A DNA stretch of 64,000 bases from a virus: the IMG/VR virus record IMGVR_UViG_3300032020_000845, positions 42,980 to 106,979 of that record; one strand, written 5' to 3'. The notes below the pieces were generated by a model that saw only the letters and a program-made list of their open reading frames with translations, searched no databases and was not told the DNA's origin. Each line of letters opens with the position of its first letter. Positions within the stretch are counted from its first letter, which is position 1. This document shows, piece by piece, positions 16,022 to 24,280 of the stretch. The translations under genes and the position numbers were made by a program.

Positions 16022-16141
16022 ATGAATTGGCCAAAAGCTTGTGCAAATATGGTTCTCATTGGTGGAGTAGTACTTGTTACTTTATTATTACATAATCCAA
16101 AATGTTTGTGGGCTCTTCTATTTCTTATTATATGGAATTGA
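16022..16141 (+). CDS. 39-residue membrane protein
   Basis: ATG 16022 follows AAAGGAG and encodes 39 residues with two hydrophobic stretches, MVLIGGVVLVTLLL and CLWALLFLIIW, split by HNPK. This suggests a two-pass hairpin in the inner membrane. Function unknown. Confidence 0.5.
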   Translation: MNWPKACANMVLIGGVVLVTLLLHNPKCLWALLFLIIWN

Positions 16142-16155
16142 TAAAGGAGGAACAA

Positions 16156-16545
16156 ATGTTTATTAAGAAGGATGTTACTCTTGAAAGATTAAAAGTAACT
16201 GTTCAAAAGGTGTTAACAGGACACGTTTTAATGACTACAGAATTGGAATCATGTAGAAACGAAGTTATTAATGATTTGGTTTTTCGGTTAAAAGCAGAAC
16301 TTATGGCAGAGAAATTAGAAGATAGAAAGCAAACGGTTACTTTTGAGTTTCCGAAATCGTGGTGGCAACATTTTAAACAAGAATACTTTCCAAAATGGTT
16401 ATTAAACAGATTTCCGGTTAAGCTCACATCTTGTGAGAAAACAGTTATATTTAAACGTTATGCAACTTATCCAGAACTTCCCGTAGTTTTTCCAGAGACT
16501 GGGAGAGTTGTTTTTAAAGAATATGTAATTAAGAAGGAACAATAA
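16156..16545 (+). CDS. Unknown protein, 129 residues
   Basis: No family is recognised. The N-terminal part is helical and charged; the middle contains FEFPKSWWQHFKQEYFPKWLLNRFPV, an aromatic-rich stretch, followed by beta strands. ATG 16156 is chosen because AAAGGAGG at 16143-16150 is correctly spaced; codons upstream lie inside the preceding membrane-protein gene. It abuts the next gene. Confidence 0.6.
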   Translation: MFIKKDVTLERLKVTVQKVLTGHVLMTTELESCRNEVINDLVFRLKAELMAEKLEDRKQTVTFEFPKSWWQHFKQEYFPKWLLNRFPVKLTSCEKTVIFKRYATYPELPVVFPETGRVVFKEYVIKKEQ

Positions 16546-16839
16546 ATGTCTTTAAAAATTGTTAAAATTACTAAAGGATATGGACGTAGAATTGGAAGTA
16601 CTTTTGCTTACCAATGTTTTTGGGATTTTCTCCCAACTATATTAGAGGCGGAAATTGAAATTGATTTGGATAAAGAAGAAGATAAAGAGAAACTAAAAAA
16701 AATTAGTGCTCAATTATTTCAGGCGGCAAGAGCTCTCACAAACGCTGATATAAAAGCAACTAAAGAGAAAGATATTGAGTTTGCTAAATCTTTGGAAAAA
16801 ATATTAGAAAAGGTGAATAATGATCAAAGCACAAGTTGA
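16546..16839 (+). CDS. Unknown small protein
   Basis: The 97-residue protein has an N-terminal YGRRIGSTFAYQCF segment and a long acidic/basic helical C-terminal half. It starts directly at the preceding stop and overlaps the next gene by 20 bases. Function not recognised. Confidence 0.55.
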   Translation: MSLKIVKITKGYGRRIGSTFAYQCFWDFLPTILEAEIEIDLDKEEDKEKLKKISAQLFQAARALTNADIKATKEKDIEFAKSLEKILEKVNNDQSTS

Positions 16840-17395
16840 AAATATTCCTTGGCTTGCAGAATTAGAAGAATTGCAAGAAAGATTTGAAAAGATATCTCCT
16901 TTAAACTATTCTGAAATAAAAGAAGAATTGGATGGTTATGTTGTTAAATTAGACCCTGATCCAAGTTCAAAAGGTTTAGACAGTTTAAATAAAAAAATAG
17001 CTGATGTTGATAGTTTTATAAGTAGGGTTGTTACTATTTTAACTAATGCAATAGCTAATGAAAATAAATTTGAATCTTTTTTTAGTGATGTAGTTGTATT
17101 TTATAATAAACATTTGAGAATTCAGTTAAGACAAAAAGAAGTTGCAGATCTTTCGAATCAAAAGTTGCAACAAGCGGCTGCTGAAGAAAGAATAGAAGAT
17201 ATTGGAAGACTTAAATATGCTGTTGAGAAAACTTTAAATGATGCAAAAACACACACGAAGATATGTAAAGAGAAATTGGATAATTTAGATAAAACAAATA
17301 AAAATATTTCACGTCAAATAACTGTGATACAAACGCAGTTAGAGGTGGGAGAAATTCAAAGAAAAGTAAGTGGAAGATTTAAAGATAGTTTTTAG
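16820..17395 (+). CDS. Coiled-coil protein of unknown function
   Basis: The 191-residue product is almost entirely helical, with heptad-like patterns from about residue 90 onward (KEVADLSNQKLQQAAAEE and later repeats) that predict coiled coil. It lacks Cys and catalytic motifs. It lies between recA and the SSB-like gene, so a DNA-metabolism accessory role is possible. Confidence 0.6.
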   Translation: MIKAQVENIPWLAELEELQERFEKISPLNYSEIKEELDGYVVKLDPDPSSKGLDSLNKKIADVDSFISRVVTILTNAIANENKFESFFSDVVVFYNKHLRIQLRQKEVADLSNQKLQQAAAEERIEDIGRLKYAVEKTLNDAKTHTKICKEKLDNLDKTNKNISRQITVIQTQLEVGEIQRKVSGRFKDSF

Positions 17396-17408
17396 AAAGG
17401 AGAAAAAG

Positions 17409-17747
17409 ATGGCAGTGAAGAGTAAGAAAGAAATTAAGGAATGTATTAAGAAGTTGAAATTACTCAGAACGGGTATTCCTCATCATGATATCTTTGGAGG
17501 TGATAATTGGAAGGACATCGATATTAAAATTGGTGTTCTTGAAAAATGTATAGAAGTCTGTTGTGATTACGATGGGATTGAAGATAAACTTCATGATAAA
17601 TTAGATGAAATCGATATGGAAGGCGGAGATTGTTTTGATAGTCCGTATGTAAAAGCTTACGATTGGATCCTCGGGAATACAGATGACGAGTTAGTTTCTG
17701 ATGATGATATAAAGATATTTTGTAAGAATAAGAAGAAAAAGAAATAA
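17409..17747 (+). CDS. Acidic protein of unknown function
   Basis: The 112-residue protein has a basic N terminus, an acidic middle (DEIDMEGGDCFDS) and a poly-lysine tail. ATG 17409 follows AAAGGAG; an upstream ATG at 17370 lies inside the previous gene. No family recognised. Confidence 0.55.
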   Translation: MAVKSKKEIKECIKKLKLLRTGIPHHDIFGGDNWKDIDIKIGVLEKCIEVCCDYDGIEDKLHDKLDEIDMEGGDCFDSPYVKAYDWILGNTDDELVSDDDIKIFCKNKKKKK

Positions 17748-17759
17748 GGAGGTAATGAA

Positions 17760-17975
17760 GTGAGAAAACAAAATGGTATAGTTTATTTAATTACTTTTAT
17801 AATGGGAATATTGGGACAAGTAGTATTAAGATTTGTTTCAATTTGGGTATTTTGGAATTTAGTAGTAACTAAATTGTTTAAAGTTCCCTCTTTAAACATT
17901 CTTAATATTATATTAATACTCTTTGCTTGGTTTTTAGTTTCAATAAAATTAAATATTAACTTTAAGAAAAATTAA
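17760..17975 (+). CDS. Two-pass membrane protein of unknown function
   Basis: GTG 17760 follows AAGGAGG and encodes 71 residues with two hydrophobic helices: ITFIMGILGQVVLRFVSIWV, then an Ile/Leu-rich stretch before the basic tail. It precedes the SSB-like gene. Role unknown. Confidence 0.5.
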   Translation: MRKQNGIVYLITFIMGILGQVVLRFVSIWVFWNLVVTKLFKVPSLNILNIILILFAWFLVSIKLNINFKKN

Positions 17976-17988
17976 AGGAGGTGTAATA

Positions 17989-18459
17989 ATGGTTATTAAG
18001 GGTGAAGTAGAGAAAAATGTCTGGTTAGATACCGACGGATCATTCACTGCTAAACTGATTAATGTAGAAGAAAAACAGTTTGCATTTGACCCTGCTCTTC
18101 AATTTACTTTTGAAATACTTGTTGATTCTACTAATGAAGGGAAACAAGTTACAGGGCTCACCAGTAAAAGAGTAACGCCAGACAATAAAACAGCAAAATG
18201 GATTAAGGCTCTTGATCCGAACTTTGATCCTGAGATTGGAAGGACTTTTGATTTTGATTATCTTAAGGAAAAGGTTTGTCGCATTTTGGTTGAACAGAAC
18301 AAAGAGTATTTCAATGTGGTAAAGTGTAGAGCTCTAAAGCCGGAAGAGTTAGTCATTTTAGAAAAAGTAAAGAAACCAACTCCAGCGCCTGTAGAAAAGA
18401 AAGAAGAGAAAAAGGAAAAGCCTAAAACTACTCCAGCTGATGCTGACATTGATTTTTAA
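17989..18459 (+). CDS. Probable single-stranded DNA-binding protein
   Basis: The 156-residue protein has a beta-rich N-terminal two thirds suited to an OB fold, then a Pro/Lys/Glu linker and a short acidic tail ending DADIDF. That tail resembles the DDDIPF-type tip by which SSBs recruit partners. Its position between recA and sbcC agrees. A strong terminator follows the stop, so it may be made in high amount. The OB fold is inferred, not shown by a motif. Confidence 0.6.
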   Translation: MVIKGEVEKNVWLDTDGSFTAKLINVEEKQFAFDPALQFTFEILVDSTNEGKQVTGLTSKRVTPDNKTAKWIKALDPNFDPEIGRTFDFDYLKEKVCRILVEQNKEYFNVVKCRALKPEELVILEKVKKPTPAPVEKKEEKKEKPKTTPADADIDF

Positions 18460-18469
18460 TAATGAATTT

Positions 18470-18504
18470 GGAGAGAGTAGTAATCCTACTCTCTCCTTGT
18501 TTTG
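18470..18504 (+). terminator. Rho-independent terminator after the SSB-like gene
   Basis: GGAGAGAGTAG at 18470-18480 pairs perfectly with CTACTCTCTCC at 18486-18496 over 11 base pairs around a five-base loop, followed by TTGTTTTG. It lies directly between the SSB-like gene and sbcC and probably reduces transcription into the SbcC/SbcD genes. Confidence 0.85.
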
Positions 18505-18507
18505 ATT

Positions 18508-19641
18508 ATGAAAATTAAAAAATTACAAATTAAGAATTTTCAATCTCATAAAGACACAACTTTAGCATTTGATGAGGGATTGAATGTTATAGTTGGATCT
18601 ACCAATACTGGAAAATCTGCTATTTTAAGGGCTTTGAAAAAGGTGATAAGAGACACTCCAAGTGGAAATAATTTTGTGAATGTAGATGAGAAAGAATGTG
18701 TTATTAATGTTACAACCGAAAATGATACTATAACACGTAGGATCGCCGTGTCTTCTAATGGAGATACTAAGACAAATGAGTATATTTTGAATGGTGTGCT
18801 GTTTGCTAAGTTTGGAAAAGAAGTTCCTATTGAGATTATAAATGCATTAAGAATGTCTGAAATTGATTTTGATACAATTAAATTGGATTTAAATTTTGCA
18901 GATCAACTCGAAGGTCCTTTTTTATTGACATCTCCTCCTTCTTTAAAAGCAAAAGTTTTAGGAAAGTTAACTGGCGTTGACGTTTTAGACCGTTCTATTA
19001 TTCAGACAAATAAATATTTGAGACAATTGTCTGGAGAAATTAAAAATTATACTGGAGAAATACAAAAATTAGAAAAAGAGTTGTCTGAGTTTATTGATAT
19101 ACAAAAATGTGATGAAGAGTTAAATAATTTAAAACAGTTACTAAATAAAGTTGAACAAGATATTTTGTTGTTAGAAAAATTGCAAATTCTAAAGCTTAAT
19201 TTAGATGCTGTAGTAACACAAGGTAAACGAGTTAAAAAAGATGTTGAAAAACTTGGAATAGTTGATACGATTACTTTTGATGATATTGAAAAGACTTTTG
19301 TTTTATTTCAAAAAACAAATGATTTAAATGTTCAGATAAAGGATATTGATATTAAAGAAAAACGATTACAAATTGAGTTAGAACGTTTTCAGAGTATTCA
19401 AGAAATTGATTTTAGTGTTGTTGAATCTGTTGTGGTTCAGTTAGAAAGAACTGTTAGTTTAGAAAATGAGTTAGTAATTTTTGATGAAATAAAAACTTGT
19501 GAGAAGGGCATTGAAAATTTAAATATGCTTATCGGAACAAAAGTTAAAGAATTAAAAATGTTTTTAGAAATACTAAAAGTTTGTCCAACTTGTGGGCAAG
19601 AGTTATCCAATAATGTTATAAATGAAATAGTAAAGGAGTAA
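18508..19641 (+). CDS. sbcC: SbcC/Rad50-like ATPase, N-terminal half with zinc hook
   Basis: The 377-residue protein starts as an SbcC/Rad50/gp46-type ATPase: IKNFQSHKDT-x-L and Walker A GSTNTGKS at 30-37. A coiled-coil region follows, and the protein ends just after CPTCGQEL, the zinc-hook CxxC. It stops where an intact protein would turn back, and it lacks the signature motif and Walker B, which are on a separate protein at 24270-24914. ATG 18508 has no clear ribosome binding site because the terminator lies immediately upstream. With SbcD it should process DNA ends. Confidence 0.88.
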   Translation: MKIKKLQIKNFQSHKDTTLAFDEGLNVIVGSTNTGKSAILRALKKVIRDTPSGNNFVNVDEKECVINVTTENDTITRRIAVSSNGDTKTNEYILNGVLFAKFGKEVPIEIINALRMSEIDFDTIKLDLNFADQLEGPFLLTSPPSLKAKVLGKLTGVDVLDRSIIQTNKYLRQLSGEIKNYTGEIQKLEKELSEFIDIQKCDEELNNLKQLLNKVEQDILLLEKLQILKLNLDAVVTQGKRVKKDVEKLGIVDTITFDDIEKTFVLFQKTNDLNVQIKDIDIKEKRLQIELERFQSIQEIDFSVVESVVVQLERTVSLENELVIFDEIKTCEKGIENLNMLIGTKVKELKMFLEILKVCPTCGQELSNNVINEIVKE

Positions 19642-19642
19642 A

Positions 19643-20014
19643 ATGAGATTCAAAAAATTATTAATTCATGAAGTTTATACTGTAGGTGCTTTGGAAAGTA
19701 GTAATTTTGAGGTGAGAACTATTATAGGAAGAAAAAGTTTTGCAAAAAATCATTATGTTAAATATGTAAATATTATTGGAGAGTCTAAAATAATAAAATG
19801 GAAAAGTTTTCAAAAATGGATTCATAGAAAATCAGTTAAGTGGCTAGGATTTTATAATTCTAAAAAGAAAATATTTATAACTTTAACAAAACTTGCTGAA
19901 CTTATGGTAAAACCTATAACTAGATCCTTTGATTATTATAGTATGTGTAAAAATTTAGTAATAGTAATTCCTATGGAAAATCAAGAAAATGAGGTAAAAA
20001 ATGAGAGAAGATAA
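19643..20014 (+). CDS. Unknown basic protein
   Basis: The 123-residue product is Lys-rich (KWKSFQKWIHRKSVKWLGF) with alternating strands and may bind nucleic acid. It begins two bases after sbcC and overlaps the next gene by 14 bases. No family recognised. Confidence 0.5.
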   Translation: MRFKKLLIHEVYTVGALESSNFEVRTIIGRKSFAKNHYVKYVNIIGESKIIKWKSFQKWIHRKSVKWLGFYNSKKKIFITLTKLAELMVKPITRSFDYYSMCKNLVIVIPMENQENEVKNERR

Positions 20015-20225
20015 GAAAAGAAAACCAAAAAAGACTTTTACAAAGAAACGAGGATTACTTTGCATGGTTTGTAGAAGTGTAATTTGTTCTTGGGAACGTC
20101 ATGATTTTCGTGCTTGTGTGTGCGGTGCAATTTTTGTTGATGGTGGCGATGACTATTTTCGGTGTGGAGGGACTGGAATAGAAAATCGTGAATATAAGGA
20201 CGTAATTGTTCAATTTTTAAAGTAA
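20001..20225 (+). CDS. Zinc-binding protein of unknown function
   Basis: The 74-residue protein has a basic N terminus, CMVCRSVICSWERHDFR, then CVCG and a further Cys in YFRCGG. This suggests a small zinc-bound fold resembling short zinc-ribbon proteins common in phages. Confidence 0.55.
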   Translation: MREDKKRKPKKTFTKKRGLLCMVCRSVICSWERHDFRACVCGAIFVDGGDDYFRCGGTGIENREYKDVIVQFLK

Positions 20226-20243
20226 AATATAAAAGGAGTAAAA

Positions 20244-20570
20244 ATGAGAATTGAATTAAAAGAATCTGAAAAATTATATCCTTTAGGAACTGAGGATTTA
20301 GATACTACTCTTCACTTAACTACTTGGATAGGAACCGGGACAATGAAATGGTTTTTTGCAGTTATGGTAGGAGATGCATTTTCTCGTCCTTATTGGGACG
20401 ATTCTAAACGTTCAAATACAACCCCTGTCCATAAGGTTTTAGCAATTTTTGATAATAAAGAAGAAGCAAGAAGTTTTATGTTGAATAATATACAACCAGA
20501 TATTTATTTGAGTTTTGGATGGATAATAACAGACGAAAAAGAAAATGCAAATACTGTCGAAAAAAAGTAA
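20244..20570 (+). CDS. Unknown protein, 108 residues
   Basis: No recognised family. The sequence has Trp-rich strands (TTWIGTGTMKWFFAVMVGDAF) and an FDNKEEARSFM helix, resembling a compact alpha/beta fold. It overlaps the HD gene by 26 bases. Confidence 0.5.
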   Translation: MRIELKESEKLYPLGTEDLDTTLHLTTWIGTGTMKWFFAVMVGDAFSRPYWDDSKRSNTTPVHKVLAIFDNKEEARSFMLNNIQPDIYLSFGWIITDEKENANTVEKK

Positions 20571-21153
20571 AGAAAACGTTTTTGAAAAAGCTTTGTCTTT
20601 AATTCAAGATAAAGAAAAACGAAATTGGGTTAAAAAGGTATTAACTACTTTTCCTGAGTATTTTTGGACTCAAGCAGCTAGTACTACTGGAAAATATCAT
20701 CCCAATTGTGTTAATGTTAAAAGCGGTTTATTAATTCATACAAAAAGGGTAACGTGGTTTGCTCTTATATTTATTCGGGCATTTGGTCTTGAATCCTTAG
20801 ATCAAGATGATATTATTGCTGCTTGCATTTTACACGATGGATGGAAAGGAGGAAAAGGATGTGGAGAAAGAACTACAAGTTATCAAAATTATTTAGATCA
20901 TCCAATATTAGTTGAAAAATTTTATAGGCAATCTTTTCCGGAAGAAAAACTAGAAAATTGGCAACAAAGAATTTTTGATTTAATAAAATATCATATGGGA
21001 CCTTGGACGCCAGATTTAGTAAAGAAACCTTTAGAAAAATATTCGATTCTAGAACTTAGTATATATTTAGCTGACTATTTTGCTTCGCGAAAAGAATTGA
21101 GAACAAAAGTGGATAGTTTTGGGGATTTAAAATTAGAATATGAGGATGTTTAA
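20545..21153 (+). CDS. HD-domain phosphohydrolase
   Basis: The 202-residue protein carries HD-superfamily metal-binding positions: His in LLIHTKRV, the HD pair in CILHDGWKGG, a YHMGPW His and an LADYFASR Asp. Such enzymes hydrolyse nucleotides or cyclic nucleotides; in phages they often act on (d)NMPs or dNTPs. Substrate unknown. It is joined directly to the DUF3307 gene (TAA then ATG). Confidence 0.8.
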   Translation: MQILSKKSKENVFEKALSLIQDKEKRNWVKKVLTTFPEYFWTQAASTTGKYHPNCVNVKSGLLIHTKRVTWFALIFIRAFGLESLDQDDIIAACILHDGWKGGKGCGERTTSYQNYLDHPILVEKFYRQSFPEEKLENWQQRIFDLIKYHMGPWTPDLVKKPLEKYSILELSIYLADYFASRKELRTKVDSFGDLKLEYEDV

Positions 21154-21465
21154 ATGAATATAATTTGGTTATTGTTCGCACACTATATTGGAGACATAGC
21201 ATTACAAAGCGATTGGCAGGCGCAGAATAAGGGTAAGTATTGGTATGTAATGTTGTCCCACTGCATGATTTGGACTGCTTGTATTTCGGTTGCCCTCCAA
21301 TATTTTGGGATTTTTGCTTTTTGGAAAGTGATATTTCTTTTAGCGGGACATTGGATTTCTGATTCTTGGAAATCTAAAAAACCAAAAACACCAGATTGTT
21401 GGTGGTATATTTATCCAGATCAACTATTCCATATAATTCAATGCATTATAGTTTATTTATTTTGA
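21154..21465 (+). CDS. DUF3307 membrane protein
   Basis: The 103-residue protein matches the DUF3307 pattern: HYIGDIALQSDWQAQNKGK near the N terminus, LSHCMIWT, GHWISDSWKSK and PDQLFHIIQ near the end, with three or four hydrophobic helices. These integral membrane proteins occur in bacteria and phages. The function is not established. Confidence 0.75.
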   Translation: MNIIWLLFAHYIGDIALQSDWQAQNKGKYWYVMLSHCMIWTACISVALQYFGIFAFWKVIFLLAGHWISDSWKSKKPKTPDCWWYIYPDQLFHIIQCIIVYLF

Positions 21466-21478
21466 AAGGTAATTTAAA

Positions 21479-22192
21479 ATGATAACAAGAGTATTTGCTA
21501 TTTCTGATTTGCATTTATCATTTGGATGTCATAATGCAAAACCTATGACTCGATTCGGACCTCTTTGGGAAGGGCATCCTGATATTATAAGAGAACATTG
21601 GGAAAGAACTGTTGGTAAAGATGATTTAGTATTATTGCCAGGAGATATATCTTGGGCAAATAAAATAAGGGATGCAATGCCAGATTTATTGTGGTTAGAT
21701 AGTTTACCTGGACAAAAACTTTTAATAAAAGGAAATCACGATTATTGGCTTAAAGATAATATTGAACATAATAATGAATTGCCTCCAAGTATTCATATTT
21801 TGAGAACTTCGTTTATGTATGGCGGTGTTTATGTATTTGGAACTAGAGGATGGAAATCTTTTGAAGAATTGGAATCTGATAAAGATAAAAAAGTTTGGGA
21901 AAGAGAGTTGTATAAACTTTTATTTTCCTTTACAGAAGTTAGTAAAATGGCAACTTCTGGTATCTTGATGTTACACTTTCCTCCTTTTACAAAAAATAAA
22001 ATGGGAACACTTTGGTGGGATTTAATAAAAGAAAGAATGATACCTTCTTTTAATATAACAGATTGTGTTTATGGGCACTTTCACCAAGAAGACCAATTAC
22101 AGGCTTTTGAAGGAGAAAGAGAAGGAATAAATTTTCACTTTGTTAGTTGTGATTTTCTTAAATTTTGCCCTAAGTTAATTTTGGAGAGATAA
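21479..22192 (+). CDS. Calcineurin-like metallophosphoesterase (COG1768-like)
   Basis: The 237-residue enzyme has the two-metal phosphoesterase motifs ISDLHLS, LPGDISWA, KGNHDYW, LHFPP and YGHFH. The combination of KPMTRFG near the start and GDISWA resembles COG1768 predicted phosphohydrolases. It probably acts on a nucleotide or small phosphodiester. Its stop overlaps the sbcD start, so the two are co-translated. Confidence 0.85.
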   Translation: MITRVFAISDLHLSFGCHNAKPMTRFGPLWEGHPDIIREHWERTVGKDDLVLLPGDISWANKIRDAMPDLLWLDSLPGQKLLIKGNHDYWLKDNIEHNNELPPSIHILRTSFMYGGVYVFGTRGWKSFEELESDKDKKVWERELYKLLFSFTEVSKMATSGILMLHFPPFTKNKMGTLWWDLIKERMIPSFNITDCVYGHFHQEDQLQAFEGEREGINFHFVSCDFLKFCPKLILER

Positions 22193-23151
22193 TGACAAAA
22201 ATTCTTTATTTTGGAGATTCTCATATAAGAGGCAATAACCCTTGTAGCCGTAAAGACGATTATCCGAATGCTTTAAAGGCAAAATTTTGTGAAATAACTA
22301 ATTTAATTAAGGATAAAAAAATTGATTGTGTTTTGTGTGGTGGAGATTTATTTAATTCTCCAGATGTTTCAAAAGCAATTATTTCTGAGTATATAAAAAT
22401 ATTTAAACAATGGAAAGTTCCATTTTTAACTGTAATAGGATCGCATGATTATCTGGGTTACCAACTAAATACAATTTTGAGATCTGCATTAGGTGTTTTG
22501 GACGCGGCAGAGATTGTGTATATTCTTGATAAAGAAAGGGGATATAGATTGACTGACAAGGTTACTATAAAGGGAATACATCATTCATATAATCTTGACT
22601 TAAACCCTAAAAATTACTTTGTGAAAAAAGATACAAATGGTATTTTAATAGAAGTGGTACATGGAATGGTTGTTGACAAACCTTTTTTTGATGAATATAC
22701 TTTGATAAAGGATATTAAAACTGAAGCAGATGTGATGCTTTGTGCTCATTATCATCCAGGATGGGAATCACAAAAGGTAAATAATGCTTTGTTTATAAAT
22801 CCAGGATCTTTGGGGCGTGTTGAGAATATTGAAAGAGTTTTTCCTCCGTCTGTTGTTATTTTGGATGTAGGAGAACAAATAGATTATGAAATTATTCCTT
22901 TGAAGTGTGCCTCTCCTTCTGAAACTATTTTTAAAAATGTTACTAAATTAGGTTCAGAAATGTCAGAAAAGATTTTAGAATTTATGAAAACTCTTTCAAA
23001 CAGAACTGGAGATTTGGAAAGACAAGATGCTAAAAGTTTAGTATTAAAAATAGCAAAAGAAGAAAAAGTTGATGAAAAAGTTATAGAGGAAGCAATTAAT
23101 ATAATTGATGGAGTTATGTTTGATGAATCAGGAATTAGAACATTTAATTGA
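22192..23151 (+). CDS. sbcD: SbcD/Mre11-like nuclease
   Basis: The 319-residue protein has FGDSHI, CGGDLF, IGSHDY and CAHYHPG in the order of Mre11/SbcD/gp47 motifs. The usual GNHD reads GSHD here, a substitution that could alter metal binding or catalysis. The C-terminal region is helical and could dock on SbcC. It probably forms the nuclease subunit for the split SbcC encoded at 18508 and 24270. The end overlaps the primase gene. Confidence 0.85.
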   Translation: MTKILYFGDSHIRGNNPCSRKDDYPNALKAKFCEITNLIKDKKIDCVLCGGDLFNSPDVSKAIISEYIKIFKQWKVPFLTVIGSHDYLGYQLNTILRSALGVLDAAEIVYILDKERGYRLTDKVTIKGIHHSYNLDLNPKNYFVKKDTNGILIEVVHGMVVDKPFFDEYTLIKDIKTEADVMLCAHYHPGWESQKVNNALFINPGSLGRVENIERVFPPSVVILDVGEQIDYEIIPLKCASPSETIFKNVTKLGSEMSEKILEFMKTLSNRTGDLERQDAKSLVLKIAKEEKVDEKVIEEAINIIDGVMFDESGIRTFN

Positions 23152-23797
23152 AACTAATAAAATTGCTATGGATTACTTTCAACAACAGTTGAAGGACTCT
23201 ATGGAGGCATTAGAATATCTTCAAAAGCGAAATATTAATGAAGAAATGATTGATCTTTTTAAATTAGGATATGCTCCTTTAGAATCTCGATATGAATGGT
23301 TTTTGAGTAATCGTTTAGTTTTTCCATTTTTTGATATTTATGGTGATCCTGTAGGTTTTGTTGGAAGAACTTTTTCTGGAGAAGACCCAAAATATATAAA
23401 TTCAAAAGAATCGCCAATTTTTCAAAAAAGTAGAATGTTATATGGATTATTTCAAACTCAAGAGTCAATAGAAAGATTAGGATATGTTATTTTGGTTGAA
23501 GGACAATTTGATGTTTTGAGGCTATTTCAGGAAGGTATTATTAATGTTGCAGGTTTGGGAGGATCCTCTTTTACTATAGATCAAGCAAGATTAGTGTGTC
23601 GTTATATAAATAAGGTAGTTACTGTTTTTGATTCTGATACTGCTGGAAAAAAAGTAGCAAAAAAAGCAGTTATTAATTTACAAGGAATAGGTGTAAATGT
23701 TAAAAACGTTGAGTTGCCTGAAGGAGAAGATCCTGATAGTTTTGTATTGAAATATGGTAAAGAAAAGTTTTTAAGTTTAGTTAAGGAGGAAAAATAA
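23123..23797 (+). CDS. DnaG-type primase core lacking the zinc-binding domain
   Basis: The 224-residue protein matches the RNA polymerase core of DnaG: RLVFPFFDIYGDPVGFVGR, DPKYINSKESPIFQKS, then the Toprim motifs LVEGQFDVL and VFDSDTAGKK. It starts within the sequence normally preceding the core and has no CHC2 zinc domain or helicase-binding domain. ATG 23123 is favoured because GGAG lies about ten bases upstream; ATG 23108 is possible. Primer template recognition must come from another protein or a divergent N terminus. Confidence 0.85.
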   Translation: MNQELEHLIETNKIAMDYFQQQLKDSMEALEYLQKRNINEEMIDLFKLGYAPLESRYEWFLSNRLVFPFFDIYGDPVGFVGRTFSGEDPKYINSKESPIFQKSRMLYGLFQTQESIERLGYVILVEGQFDVLRLFQEGIINVAGLGGSSFTIDQARLVCRYINKVVTVFDSDTAGKKVAKKAVINLQGIGVNVKNVELPEGEDPDSFVLKYGKEKFLSLVKEEK

Positions 23798-23798
23798 A

Positions 23799-24032
23799 AT
23801 GACATATTTATTATTTCAGATTTACGATGATACTGGAAAAACCAAAGCTTGGAATGTTATTAATAATGAAAGTGGTGATTGTTTAGGTTTTATCAGATGG
23901 TATGGGGCTTGGAGAAAATATTGCTTTTTCCCGCATGAAGATACAGTTTTTTGTTCAAAATGTTTATCGGAAATAGTAAGTTTTATGCAAGACCAAATGA
24001 AATTAAGGAATAGAGAAAGGAGTAAAAAATAA
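23799..24032 (+). CDS. Small conserved-looking phage protein, unknown
   Basis: The 77-residue protein contains KTKAWNVINNESGDCLGFIRWYGAWRKYCFFP in the middle (only parts are motif-like) and a Cys pair in FCSKCLSEI. I have a sense of similar small proteins in other phage genomes but no function. It overlaps the coiled-coil gene at 24032. Confidence 0.55.
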   Translation: MTYLLFQIYDDTGKTKAWNVINNESGDCLGFIRWYGAWRKYCFFPHEDTVFCSKCLSEIVSFMQDQMKLRNRERSKK

Positions 24033-24280
24033 TGAATAGTGAAGAAAAGTTAAAAAAATTAAAAACAGAAGTTGAGAAATTAAAAACTGATAAAATACGC
24101 AAAGAAGAGCAATTAAAGAATTTAAGACAGAAGCGTGATGAGATAGTTACAGAGATTACGACATTAGGTTATACCCCAGAAAATTTACCGGATGAAAGTG
24201 AAAAACTTAAAAATTCAATAAAGTCTCAACTATCTGAAATTGAATCTAAAATATTACAAGGACTTGTAAATGAAGAATAA
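24032..24280 (+). CDS. Coiled-coil protein, possible SbcC coiled-coil segment
   Basis: The 82-residue product is nearly all charged heptads (KLKTEVEKLKTDKIRKEE and similar) with a short GYTPENLPDE break, then more helix. It directly precedes and overlaps the C-terminal SbcC piece, so it may be an unlinked part of the same coiled coil. This is inference; it could also be an independent accessory protein. Confidence 0.5.
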   Translation: MNSEEKLKKLKTEVEKLKTDKIRKEEQLKNLRQKRDEIVTEITTLGYTPENLPDESEKLKNSIKSQLSEIESKILQGLVNEE

